NCBI RefSeq assembly: GCF_003226325.1
Contig: NZ_PDOD01000007.1
Location: 1 to 55,891 of the forward strand
Direction: 5' to 3'
DNA: 55,891 bases
Source: Salipaludibacillus keqinensis
GTDB taxonomy: Bacteria > Bacillota > Bacilli > Bacillales > Salisediminibacteriaceae
A program made the translations under genes and the position numbers. Below are positions 28,201 through 35,267 of this stretch, in pieces. Position 1 is the first letter of the stretch, and each line of letters starts with the position of its first letter. The notes under the pieces were generated by a model. The model was not told the DNA's origin. It saw only the letters and a list, made by a program, of their open reading frames with translations, and searched no databases.

Positions 28201-28807
28201 TCTTGGTGCAGAGCAACATGGTTTTATTGCTTCGGTCGGGTTCGATTTGTATTCTCAAATGCTTAAAGAAGCAATTGATGAGCGAAAAGAATCTACCGAA
28301 AAACATGAACCGAAAAAGCCGAAAGAGCCGGAGATTGAACTGGATGTAAAGGTAGATGCGTATATTCCTGAATCTTACATTCCAGACTCAAAGCAAAAAA
28401 TCGATATGTACAAACGGTTTAAATCATTGGAGTCTCAACGGGACTTATTAGATTTGCAAAATGAAATGATCGATCGCTTTGGGGAATATCCATCAGAAGT
28501 GGGATACCTCTTCTCAGTATCTAAAATCAAACTGTTATCTAAACAGGAGAAAATAGATTCTATTTCAGAGAAAAATCAACAGTGTAAAGTGGTCTTAAGT
28601 GAAGAAACGACGAGCAGGATTGACGGTTCGAAACTGTTTACACTTGTGAACAAAATTTCACCTAAATTACACTTATCCATGGCTGGAAGTCAAATTGTGA
28701 TTCACTTGAAAACGAAATCCATTGATGACAGTAAATACATGAAAATTTTAGAACAAGTCCTGTCGAAACTGGATGAAGTTCAAAAAGATGAAGTAGCCAA
28801 CGCATAA
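25259..28807 (+). CDS. mfd: Transcription-repair coupling factor Mfd
   Basis: A DNA translocase of about 1182 residues that removes stalled RNA polymerase and recruits UvrA to lesions. UvrB-like N-terminal domains (SAPGQLSIRGGIVDIYPLT near residue 180), the RNA polymerase interaction domain (VGDWVVHVNHGIGKYLGI), the translocase Walker A GDVGYGKTEVA (about 650), DEEQRFG box, and C-terminal autoinhibitory domain are present. The frame is open from a TTG at 25154, but homology begins near LEGLINTIYDG; TTG 25259, preceded by AAGGTGGGG, gives the usual length. The start therefore remains uncertain. Confidence 0.95.
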   Translation: MEGLINTIYDGDDVSSIVAGLEANLSEQMVSGLTGSARSLILAAIYKKTEKSQLVVTHNLFQAQKLFDDLSTIVGGENVFLYPVNELISSEVAVASPEMRGQRLEALNQWGANHNAIIIAPVAGVRRLLPPPSMWKERQFLFRVGEEMELTSMLTECISMGYQRVEMVSAPGQLSIRGGIVDIYPLTEEHPIRIELFDTEVDSIRFFDVETQRSISQEEQVTIGPAKEILLNDEDFQRGAEKLESQLAASLKKMKDPVVKEKLAEQAGTEIDWLKQGVMFDGMYKYMSMYYEKNHTLIDYMPEGGAIFVDEVSRVQEVVQNLEREEADWQTTMLSQGAAVADLQMSQSWDHILQETAAPKLFLSLFLRHVPSTNPQNIVNIQSKTMQNFHGQLNLLKNEVTRWKEAGYSISFICADKDRAERMKSVLEDYEIEAAIVGSELPPVKGQAQISVGSFMTGFELPLQRMIVITEEEVFTKKTRKPKRKQKLSNAERIKSYSELKVGDWVVHVNHGIGKYLGIDTLKVGDIHKDYMHISYAGNDKLYVPVEQIDQVQKYIGSEDANPKLYALGGSDWKKVKKKVKSSVQDIAEDLIKVSAERERSKGHAFSQDGPEQQEFEASFPYQETDDQLQSIEEIKKDMERERPMDRLLCGDVGYGKTEVALRAAFKAIMDGKQVAILVPTTILAQQHYETIRERFQDFAINIGLLSRFRTRKELKQTGEGLKKGTCDIVVGTHRLLSKDIVFKDLGLLIVDEEQRFGVTHKEKIKQLKANVDVLTLTATPIPRTLHMSMLGVRDLSVIETPPENRFPVQTYVVEYNESLVREAIERELARGGQVYFLYNRVEDIESMADKISMLVPEANVQFAHGRMTETELETVMLDFLEGNTEVLVTTTIIETGVDIPNVNTLIINNADRMGLSQLYQLRGRVGRSNRVAYAYFTHQRDKVLTEVAEKRLQSIKEFTELGSGFKIAMRDLSIRGAGNLLGAEQHGFIASVGFDLYSQMLKEAIDERKESTEKHEPKKPKEPEIELDVKVDAYIPESYIPDSKQKIDMYKRFKSLESQRDLLDLQNEMIDRFGEYPSEVGYLFSVSKIKLLSKQEKIDSISEKNQQCKVVLSEETTSRIDGSKLFTLVNKISPKLHLSMAGSQIVIHLKTKSIDDSKYMKILEQVLSKLDEVQKDEVANA

Positions 28808-28861
28808 ATGTCATTGATGTATGTCATATTCTAGAAAAAACGACCATATTAGAACTTATAC

Positions 28862-28896
28862 CAGCACCTATGATCTTCATAATAGGTGCTGTTTTT
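28862..28896 (+). terminator. Intrinsic terminator after mfd
   Basis: CAGCACCTAT (28862-28871) pairs with ATAGGTGCTG (28882-28891), followed by TTTTT. Confidence 0.9.
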
Positions 28897-28937
28897 GTGT
28901 GAACAAGGTAATTTAACAATTTTATTCTTAAATTGGT

Positions 28938-28966
28938 GAATAGTTCTTTTTATTTATCGGATAATA
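28938..28966 (+). promoter_or_regulatory. Possible forespore (sigma-G-like) promoter of spoVT
   Basis: GAATA (28938-28942) and GATAATA (28960-28966), 17 nt apart, resemble the sigma-G pattern GnATR / CATnnTA with one deviation in the -10. spoVT is sigma-G dependent in B. subtilis. The match is suggestive only. Confidence 0.4.
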
Positions 28967-29045
28967 AGGACAAGTTTCTGATTCATTCAAAGCTTACATG
29001 AAGGCATCTTGAGATTACACCAAAGAAAGCGAGGCAATGTATGTG

Positions 29046-29585
29046 ATGAAAGCAACGGGCATCGTTCGTCGTATTGATGATTTAGGTCGTGTAGTTATCC
29101 CAAAAGAAATAAGAAGAACACTCCGGATTCGTGAAGGCGATCCACTAGAAATATTTGTAGACCGGGACGGGGAAGTCATTTTAAAGAAATACTCACCTAT
29201 TTCGGAGCTTGGTGATTTTGCAAAAGAGTATGCTGAAGCGTTATATGATAGTTTGAATCATATTGTCCTTATTGCAGATAGAGATACGTATATCGCAGTA
29301 GCGGGCGGATCAAAGAAGGACTACCATAATAAACCAATTAGTGATTTAATTGAAAAATCGATGGATGGTCGAAGCACCGACGTGCAATCTTCACCAGGAG
29401 ATTATGTGATTCAAGGGGATATGAATGAATCCCTTGACGGGTATTGTATAGCACCGATTATTGCTAACGGGGACCCTATTGGTGCAGTGGTGTTAGTGAG
29501 TAAAGGGAGCGGAAAGATTGGAGAAGTGGAACAGAAACTATCTGAGACCGCAGCAGGGTTCTTAGCTAGACAAATGGAGCAATAA
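29046..29585 (+). CDS. spoVT: Stage V sporulation regulator SpoVT
   Basis: A 179-residue transcription factor for sigma-G genes in the forespore. The N-terminal AbrB-like domain (MKATGIVRRIDDLGRVVIPK, about residues 1-50) is joined to a C-terminal GAF-like domain. ATG 29046 is chosen because GAGG at 29031-29034 is 11 nt upstream and homologues begin MKATG; ATG 29037 is only two bases from that site. It is paralogous to abrB in this window (shared GRVVIP core). Confidence 0.96.
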   Translation: MKATGIVRRIDDLGRVVIPKEIRRTLRIREGDPLEIFVDRDGEVILKKYSPISELGDFAKEYAEALYDSLNHIVLIADRDTYIAVAGGSKKDYHNKPISDLIEKSMDGRSTDVQSSPGDYVIQGDMNESLDGYCIAPIIANGDPIGAVVLVSKGSGKIGEVEQKLSETAAGFLARQMEQ

Positions 29586-29599
29586 ATCAATCGGTTAGC

Positions 29600-29638
29600 T
29601 GAAAGCGGCACTTGCATATGATGCAAGTGCCGCTTTCA
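29600..29638 (+). repeat. Perfect 17-bp inverted repeat after spoVT
   Basis: 29600-29616 pairs with 29622-29638, 5-nt loop. The tail is ATATTCTC, not a T-run, so its terminator activity is doubtful. It directly precedes the yabM extended -10 promoter. Confidence 0.8.
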
Positions 29639-29701
29639 ATATTCTCTTGTTTATGTGCTATAATGACAAGGAATTATTAGGAATAGCGAGGTCTTCTTTC
29701 C

Positions 29702-31342
29702 ATGGATGATGGTCAAGTGAAAAAGCAATCTTGGGTGAAGGGGGCATTATATTTATCGTTAGCTGCCCTTGTTGTAAAAGGCCTAAGTGCCTTATACAAA
29801 ATACCTTATCAAAATATTACTGGTGATACAGGTTTTTATGTCTACCAACAAGTTTATCCTATCTATGGAGTGGTGTTTGTTTTAGGGACTTACGGTTTTC
29901 CTCTGGTAATTGCTAAATTAGTGGCAGGACATGATTCGAAAATCGGTCTGTCTTATAGGAAGACGCTATCTCAAAGGCTATTATTTATTTTTATATGTTT
30001 ACTGGTGGTGCAAGGGACGCTCGGTATTCTTGTTATTGGTGCTGCGGAGACTATTGCTACATTGATGGGCGATCCACAATTGACAGCTGCGATTCGGTGG
30101 ATGGGGGTACCTTTTTTTCTCATTCCTTTCTTAGCTATGAGCAGAGGAATTTATCAAGGATTGGGAATGGCTACCCCCACAGCCCTTTCCCAGGTTGTCG
30201 AACAAACGATCAGAGTGGTCGTTATTCTAGGCGTTGCATGGGTGGCGATGCAGAGCCAAAATCCTTATGCAGCTGGAACTTCTGCTGGGATCGGGGCATT
30301 GCTGGGGGGACTGGCTGCAATAACGCTTCTCGGTTTCGTTTGGAAGAAGAATCACACCAAGCATCCGGTCTCTGGCTTTTGTATTCATTGGACGCTTCCC
30401 ACTAGCTGGAAAGAAGACCTTAGGGCGTTATTTATAACAGGCACATTCGTATCGGTCAGTGCTATGGCCCTGGTGATCTTTCAATTGGTCGATTCATTCA
30501 CTATACTTAGACTCTTAGAATTCAACGACTGGACCGTGAGAGAAGCTGCCGCTGCTAAAGGGGTTTATGATAGAGGGTGGCCACTCATTCAATTCGGTGC
30601 AGTCGTCACTACCGTGTTTTCTTATGCGGCGATACCCCATATTACACGGGCTTACAAGGAAAAGCGAATGATTGAAGTGCAAACTGAAATCGCCCGATCG
30701 ATAAAAATGTGTATCGTGTTTGGCGGGGCGGCAACCGCAGGGATGATCGCCATCATGCCCTATTTAAATTCTATGATGTTTATGGATAGACAAGGAACGT
30801 TATCTTTGCAAGTGATGGCCCTCATTGTTTTGTTCGGCGCTATATTTATGACGTGTGCGGCCCTACTATACGCCATTGACAAAGCACTCGTTTCTGTACT
30901 CGTTTTAGCTGGAGGTTTGATGTTGAAAGGGCTATTGAATGTGCTCTTCATTCCAGAGATAAATATATATGGTGCGGCAATTAGTTCATCTGTTCCATTT
31001 GTTGTCATGGCGGTTCTTTCGCTTGTCATACTCGTTCGGTTCTCTCTATGGAAGCTTGAGCCCTTTCGTTTTTGGTGGAGGTGGATTGCAAGCATAGGCG
31101 GGATGACCCTTATTGTATTCGTATATCAGTATGGGATTGGCTTCATAGTTACTGGAGGAAGAGGGAGTGATACGTTCATTTCCTTGTCAGGCGCTTGTAT
31201 AGGTGCTGTCATGTTTATTTGGTTTATTTATAAGCTGCGTTTATTTGAACAAGAAGAATGGGAGAGTTTGCCGAAGATTGGACGGCTATTCCCTTATGAA
31301 AAAAAAGAATCAGATATTCAAGGAGGCAATGATCATGAATAA
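29702..31342 (+). CDS. yabM: MOP-superfamily flippase YabM (SpoVB/MurJ-like)
   Basis: A 546-residue polytopic membrane protein with about 14 predicted membrane segments, of the polysaccharide-biosynthesis/MurJ-SpoVB branch of the MATE-related superfamily. The N-terminal GALYLSLAALVVKGLSALYKIPYQN with the TGFYVYQQVYPIY segment is typical. It probably flips a lipid-linked cell-wall precursor; B. subtilis yabM itself is poorly characterised. An extended -10 (TGCTATAAT, 29656-29664) lies upstream. The gene overlaps yabN by eight bases. Confidence 0.9.
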   Translation: MDDGQVKKQSWVKGALYLSLAALVVKGLSALYKIPYQNITGDTGFYVYQQVYPIYGVVFVLGTYGFPLVIAKLVAGHDSKIGLSYRKTLSQRLLFIFICLLVVQGTLGILVIGAAETIATLMGDPQLTAAIRWMGVPFFLIPFLAMSRGIYQGLGMATPTALSQVVEQTIRVVVILGVAWVAMQSQNPYAAGTSAGIGALLGGLAAITLLGFVWKKNHTKHPVSGFCIHWTLPTSWKEDLRALFITGTFVSVSAMALVIFQLVDSFTILRLLEFNDWTVREAAAAKGVYDRGWPLIQFGAVVTTVFSYAAIPHITRAYKEKRMIEVQTEIARSIKMCIVFGGAATAGMIAIMPYLNSMMFMDRQGTLSLQVMALIVLFGAIFMTCAALLYAIDKALVSVLVLAGGLMLKGLLNVLFIPEINIYGAAISSSVPFVVMAVLSLVILVRFSLWKLEPFRFWWRWIASIGGMTLIVFVYQYGIGFIVTGGRGSDTFISLSGACIGAVMFIWFIYKLRLFEQEEWESLPKIGRLFPYEKKESDIQGGNDHE

Positions 31343-32840
31343 AACGATCCGTATCCTCGGTTTAGGTGCAGGGGATTTGGCGCAGATGCCTTTGGGCGTC
31401 TATCGAGCGTTACTAAATGGTGGTCAGGAAATCTTCGTGCGGACAGAAGGTCACCCGGTGATCGAAGAATTAAAGAAAGAAGGAGTGGTCTTTCATAGTT
31501 TCGACCATGTATACGAAGCTCATGACAAATTCGAAGATGTATATGAGCAAATTGTCACTGAACTGCTTCGCCAAGTAGATAGTAAACAGTCTATTATTTA
31601 TGTGGTTCCAGGGCATCCGATGGTAGCAGAAGCTACTGTGCAAAGCTTACTTAAACTAAAAGGAGAGGTGAACATTGAACTGGAAGGCGGTCAGAGCTTT
31701 TTAGATGCGATGTTCGGTGCGCTAGAAATAGATCCTATTGAAGGGTTTCAACTTGTGGACGGTTTAACAGTGAAGCCAGAAGAACTGGTTCTTACTCAAC
31801 ATGTGATTATCGGTCAAGTGTACGATCAGCTAAGCGCTTCAAAAGTGAAGTTGATGTTAATGGAACGTTTACCTGCTGACTATGAAGTAGCTGTAGTAAC
31901 CGCAGCTGGAAGTAAACAACAGTCAATCGTTCATATTCCTCTCTATGATCTTGATCGAGTCACTTCGTTAAGTAATTTAACTGCCGTGTATCTTCCACCA
32001 GTGAAGCAAGAAACTATATTATATCGGGACTTTACCAAACTACGCCAAGTCATCAAAGTGCTTCGTGGCCCCAATGGATGTCCGTGGGACAAGAAACAAA
32101 CGCATGAATCACTAAAGAGGTATTTGGTTGAAGAAACATACGAGTTATTAGAAGCGATTGATGAAGAGGATGACGAACATCTCGTTGAAGAATTAGGCGA
32201 TGTGTTGTTACAAGTCCTTCTTCATGCTCAAATCGGCGAAGATAACGGATACTTTAACATGGAAGATGTGATCGAGCGGATCACAGAAAAAATGGTTCGC
32301 AGACACCCTCACGTATTTGGCGATACGACCGCCGATAGTACAGAAGAGGTCCTCTCTAATTGGGAAGACATTAAAAAGCAAGAAAAAATAGACGCAGGTA
32401 GAAATGACGAAGGGAATTTTTCTATATTAGATGGTATTCCAGCATCACTGCCTAATTTACTTAAAGCTTACAAGCTCCAAAAGAAAGCTGCGAAAGTTGG
32501 TTTTGATTGGGGAGAAGAAGCACCCATGTGGAAGAAACTTGAAGAAGAGTTGGCGGAATGGGTACATGAGATAAAAGAAGGATCTTATAAAGCGGCTGTC
32601 GAAGAATTTGGAGATGTGTTATTTGCATTTGTGAACCTAGCTCGTTTCCATAAGATCGATCCGGAAGAAGCCTTAAGACAAACAAATGGTAAATTTTCAC
32701 GAAGGTTCCGCTTCATCGAGCAAGAGATTGATAAACAAGGAGAAGTTCTTGATGAACAATCCTTAGAACAATTAGATGCTCTATGGGAGAAAGCAAAGCA
32801 ACAAGAAGAAAAGGGAGGAAATGGAGATGCGACTAGATAA
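31335..32840 (+). CDS. yabN: TP-methylase/MazG fusion protein YabN
   Basis: A 501-residue fusion. Residues 1-220 form a tetrapyrrole (corrin/porphyrin) methylase-like domain (ILGLGAGDLAQMPLGVY, YVVPGHPMVAEATV). Two MazG nucleotide pyrophosphohydrolase modules follow: GCPWDKKQTHESLKRYLVEE with the EELGDVLLQVLLHAQ metal motif, and GFDWGEEAPMWKKLEEEL with EEFGDVLFAFVNLARF. MazG hydrolyses non-canonical NTPs; the methylase-like domain role is unknown. ATG 31335 follows CAAGGAGG inside the end of yabM. It overlaps rqcP by 14 bases, so translation is coupled through yabM-yabN-rqcP. Confidence 0.95.
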   Translation: MNKTIRILGLGAGDLAQMPLGVYRALLNGGQEIFVRTEGHPVIEELKKEGVVFHSFDHVYEAHDKFEDVYEQIVTELLRQVDSKQSIIYVVPGHPMVAEATVQSLLKLKGEVNIELEGGQSFLDAMFGALEIDPIEGFQLVDGLTVKPEELVLTQHVIIGQVYDQLSASKVKLMLMERLPADYEVAVVTAAGSKQQSIVHIPLYDLDRVTSLSNLTAVYLPPVKQETILYRDFTKLRQVIKVLRGPNGCPWDKKQTHESLKRYLVEETYELLEAIDEEDDEHLVEELGDVLLQVLLHAQIGEDNGYFNMEDVIERITEKMVRRHPHVFGDTTADSTEEVLSNWEDIKKQEKIDAGRNDEGNFSILDGIPASLPNLLKAYKLQKKAAKVGFDWGEEAPMWKKLEEELAEWVHEIKEGSYKAAVEEFGDVLFAFVNLARFHKIDPEEALRQTNGKFSRRFRFIEQEIDKQGEVLDEQSLEQLDALWEKAKQQEEKGGNGDATR

Positions 32841-33090
32841 ATATTTAAAAGTTTCCCGTTTGATTAAACGGCGGACGATGGCAAAAGAGGTAGCTGATCA
32901 AGGGAGAGTCCAGGTGAACGGTCAAAAAGCTAAGGCAGGGACAGATGTGAAAATCGGCGACGAATTAGACGTAATGTTTGGTCAAAAGCATATTAAACTG
33001 CAAATTGACCGAATCGAAGAGAAAGCAAAAAAAGAAGATGCAGCGACGTTTTATACGATTCTGAAAGAGGAACGCGTAAATAACGACTAG
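32827..33090 (+). CDS. rqcP: S4-domain protein RqcP (YabO)
   Basis: An 87-residue Hsp15-like S4 RNA-binding protein. MRLDKYLKVSRLIKRRTMAKEVADQGRV is almost identical to the B. subtilis protein, which works with RqcH to add C-terminal alanine tails on stalled 50S-peptidyl-tRNA complexes. ATG 32827 follows AGGGAGG within the end of yabN. Confidence 0.95.
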   Translation: MRLDKYLKVSRLIKRRTMAKEVADQGRVQVNGQKAKAGTDVKIGDELDVMFGQKHIKLQIDRIEEKAKKEDAATFYTILKEERVNND

Positions 33091-33158
33091 AAAGGCTTGT
33101 TCTATTTCCCCTTCCCTTGCATACATTTACGGTAAAGAGGGTATGAAGGAGGATGGGG

Positions 33159-33467
33159 ATGGATCGATCATACGAATATATGCAACCAGGATCAACAGGA
33201 AAAAACCGGGATCATCAACTTGTACTTGGTTCGCGGAAGAACTTGGATCTGACAGGAGTCAAACAAGTCGAAAGCTTTGATAGTGAGGAATTTCTGTTGG
33301 AAACTGATATGGGTTTTTTATCAATCCGTGGTCATAACCTGCAAATGAAAAACTTAGATGTGGAAGAAGGAAAAGTATCTATTCAAGGTAGAATAGATGA
33401 CCTTGTTTACTTAGATCAACATCATGGCGAGAAATCAAAAGGCTTGTTTGGGAAGTTATTTAAGTGA
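33159..33467 (+). CDS. yabP: Sporulation protein YabP
   Basis: A 102-residue YabP/YqfC-family protein conserved in spore formers, beginning near MDRSYEYM, with the conserved DLTGVKQVESFDSEEFLLET and LQMKNLDVEEGKVSIQGRI. YabP and YabQ are mother-cell products in B. subtilis. ATG 33159 is preferred because AAGGAGG ends at 33152; ATG 33153 is adjacent to it. A CATACATT (33120-33127) matches the sigma-E -10, although no good -35 is seen. Confidence 0.93.
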   Translation: MDRSYEYMQPGSTGKNRDHQLVLGSRKNLDLTGVKQVESFDSEEFLLETDMGFLSIRGHNLQMKNLDVEEGKVSIQGRIDDLVYLDQHHGEKSKGLFGKLFK

Positions 33468-34045
33468 GTTTAGATGTTCAATTGACTTCTTTACTGGCAA
33501 GTATAGCGATGGGTGTTGGGTTAGCTACTTCCTTGGATACGTACGAACGGATTCTTGGAAAGAGAACATCTTTTCGAAAAACAAGGATCGTCAATGACTT
33601 TCTATTTTGGGTGGCACAAGCGCTCATTTACTTTGGGATCTTACTCCACATCAATCACGGAGAAGTTCGAGTTTATTTATTGCTGGCAGTGATGCTTGGC
33701 TATGCCCTTTATCGGGCTTTATTTGAAACAACATATCGTCGAATATTAGAGAGTTGCTTACGAATCATTCATCATATCATTCACTTCATTGTACGTTGTA
33801 TCTATATATTTCTTATAAATCCAACAAAAGGATTATTGAAACTGCTAGGTCGTTTAGGTATGATGTTAACAATAGCAATATGGAAAATTGTATCCACTTT
33901 ACTGATATGGGTTTTTAGACCTATATTAATGGTGGTAAGATATACCGATATAAAATGTGGACAACCTTTTATAAAACATAGAAAAAGGTTGAGGAACCAG
34001 ATCAAAAGTGTTCGACAGCGCTTTCTTTCTAAAAAGAAAAAATAA
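33464..34045 (+). CDS. yabQ: Spore cortex protein YabQ
   Basis: A 193-residue membrane protein of the SpoYabQ family, needed for spore cortex formation in B. subtilis. It shows about four to five membrane segments spread through residues 5-150 and a very basic C-terminal tail. The GTG start at 33464 overlaps the yabP stop (GTGA), the usual arrangement for the pair. Confidence 0.92.
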   Translation: MSLDVQLTSLLASIAMGVGLATSLDTYERILGKRTSFRKTRIVNDFLFWVAQALIYFGILLHINHGEVRVYLLLAVMLGYALYRALFETTYRRILESCLRIIHHIIHFIVRCIYIFLINPTKGLLKLLGRLGMMLTIAIWKIVSTLLIWVFRPILMVVRYTDIKCGQPFIKHRKRLRNQIKSVRQRFLSKKKK

Positions 34046-34064
34046 GTGAGGAGAGGTGACAAGA

Positions 34065-34451
34065 ATGGAACAGGGCAATAAAGCTAAGATTCGGCGACTA
34101 TCGTCTGAATACATGGAAAAACAAGCGTTGTTAGATGAGCAAAGAAAAAGACGACGTAAAGGTTTACTTCGCCGATTGACCGTGTTTGGATTCTTCCTCG
34201 CTATCTTCATGCTATTTGCTGGCGTTACTCTTTTTCAGCAACATGCTTCAATCCAAAACCAACAACAACAAAACCAGCAATTAGAAGATGAACTGACAAC
34301 CATGCAGCAAGAAGAGCAAAGGATGACTCAGGAAATAGAATGGCTACATGACCCAGAATATATTGCTGAATTGGCTAGAAGAGATTATTTCCTCACAAAG
34401 CCGGGTGAAACCCTTTTTCAACTTCCACGATCTGGAACGAACAGTGATTGA
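34065..34451 (+). CDS. divIC: Cell-division protein DivIC
   Basis: A 128-residue FtsB-like bitopic division protein. A basic cytoplasmic N-terminus containing KRRRKGLLRRLTVFG leads to one membrane helix (about 43-63), an extracellular coiled coil and the conserved AELARRDYF motif near residue 108. It forms the septal complex with FtsL and DivIB. ATG 34065 follows GGAGAGGTG. Its stop overlaps the -35 of the downstream yabR promoter. Confidence 0.94.
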   Translation: MEQGNKAKIRRLSSEYMEKQALLDEQRKRRRKGLLRRLTVFGFFLAIFMLFAGVTLFQQHASIQNQQQQNQQLEDELTTMQQEEQRMTQEIEWLHDPEYIAELARRDYFLTKPGETLFQLPRSGTNSD

Positions 34452-34477
34452 CAGAGATCTTGGGCAATCGGTATAAT
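34448..34477 (+). promoter_or_regulatory. Sigma-A promoter of yabR
   Basis: TTGACA (34448-34453), 18-nt spacer, TATAAT (34472-34477). The -35 contains the divIC stop codon. Confidence 0.8.
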
Positions 34478-34526
34478 GTAAAAAAATGATATTTTTTAAG
34501 GTCCATGAAGGAGGAGCATTTTTTAC

Positions 34527-34949
34527 ATGTCCATTGAAGTAGGCAGTAAGTATCAAGGGAAAGTGACTGGAATAACGAATTTTGGAGCTTTTGTTGAATT
34601 GCCAGGTGGAGCCACGGGACTGGTCCATATTAGTGAAGTTGCGGACAGTTATGTGAAAGAGATTAACGAGTTTTTAAGTGTTGGAGATGAAGTGACTGTA
34701 AAGGTCATGAATGTGGAGAAAGACGGTAAAATTGGCCTTTCCATTCGTAAAGCGAAAGATCAGCCGAAGTCTCCCCCTTCTGATCGACGGCCGCCGCGAA
34801 AGTCACCGAAATCGAAACAGCGGGATCAACGTCCGATTTCATTCGAAGATAAAATGAACCGCTTCTTGAAGGATAGTGAAGAACGTCTTTCCTCATTGAA
34901 ACGGAATACCGAATCGAAACGTGGGGGACGTAACTCCAAACGGGGATAA
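34527..34949 (+). CDS. yabR: S1-domain RNA-binding protein YabR
   Basis: A 140-residue protein with one S1 RNA-binding domain (about residues 5-75: GSKYQGKVTGITNFGAFVEL, GLVHISEVADSYV) followed by a very basic, proline- and serine-rich tail. S1 proteins of this type (GSP13/CvfD-like) associate with ribosomes; the exact role is unknown. It has its own promoter, a strong AAGGAGGA site and a strong terminator. Confidence 0.93.
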   Translation: MSIEVGSKYQGKVTGITNFGAFVELPGGATGLVHISEVADSYVKEINEFLSVGDEVTVKVMNVEKDGKIGLSIRKAKDQPKSPPSDRRPPRKSPKSKQRDQRPISFEDKMNRFLKDSEERLSSLKRNTESKRGGRNSKRG

Positions 34950-34983
34950 CCTTACTGCTAAAACTTATATAGATTGAATTGTG

Positions 34984-35036
34984 AGTCGCCCTTCGGAACA
35001 TCGTCTATGAACGATGTTCCGAAGGGCGACTTTTTG
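34984..35036 (+). terminator. Long-stem terminator after yabR
   Basis: 34984-35004 pairs perfectly with 35011-35031 (21 bp, 6-nt loop), followed by TTTTT. The B. subtilis trnSL tRNA genes normally lie just after this point; none are seen here. Confidence 0.93.
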
Positions 35037-35199
35037 TTTGTGCCAATAAAGATTTGGTCAAGGATACTTTTTATTGTCAAAATAATATTCACTCCTATCC
35101 TTTCAACACCAGCATTTTCATCTTTCTGTATTATATTCTGATTCACGGACGTTTGCCGTAGATATTGGTCGAAGAGTTTTTTTTGTTCACTCCATTTCT

Positions 35200-35232
35200 T
35201 TGACAAATTCTTCGTATAAATCATGTTTTAAT
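35200..35232 (+). promoter_or_regulatory. spoIIE promoter with 21-nt spacer (Spo0A-type)
   Basis: TTGACA (35200-35205) and TTTAAT (35227-35232) are separated by 21 nt, as in the Spo0A-activated sigma-A promoter of B. subtilis spoIIE. A GGTCGAA (35167-35173), six of seven matches to the 0A box TGTCGAA, lies just upstream. Confidence 0.7.
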
Positions 35233-35267
35233 AGGAAGACGAACTTTGGACAGGAGTGGTGGAGAAT

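Noticed and set aside
34958-35224. 88-codon minus-strand frame between yabR and spoIIE
   Set aside because: It spans the yabR terminator and the spoIIE promoter; no ribosome-binding site. Composition is explained by AT-rich regulatory DNA and the palindrome.
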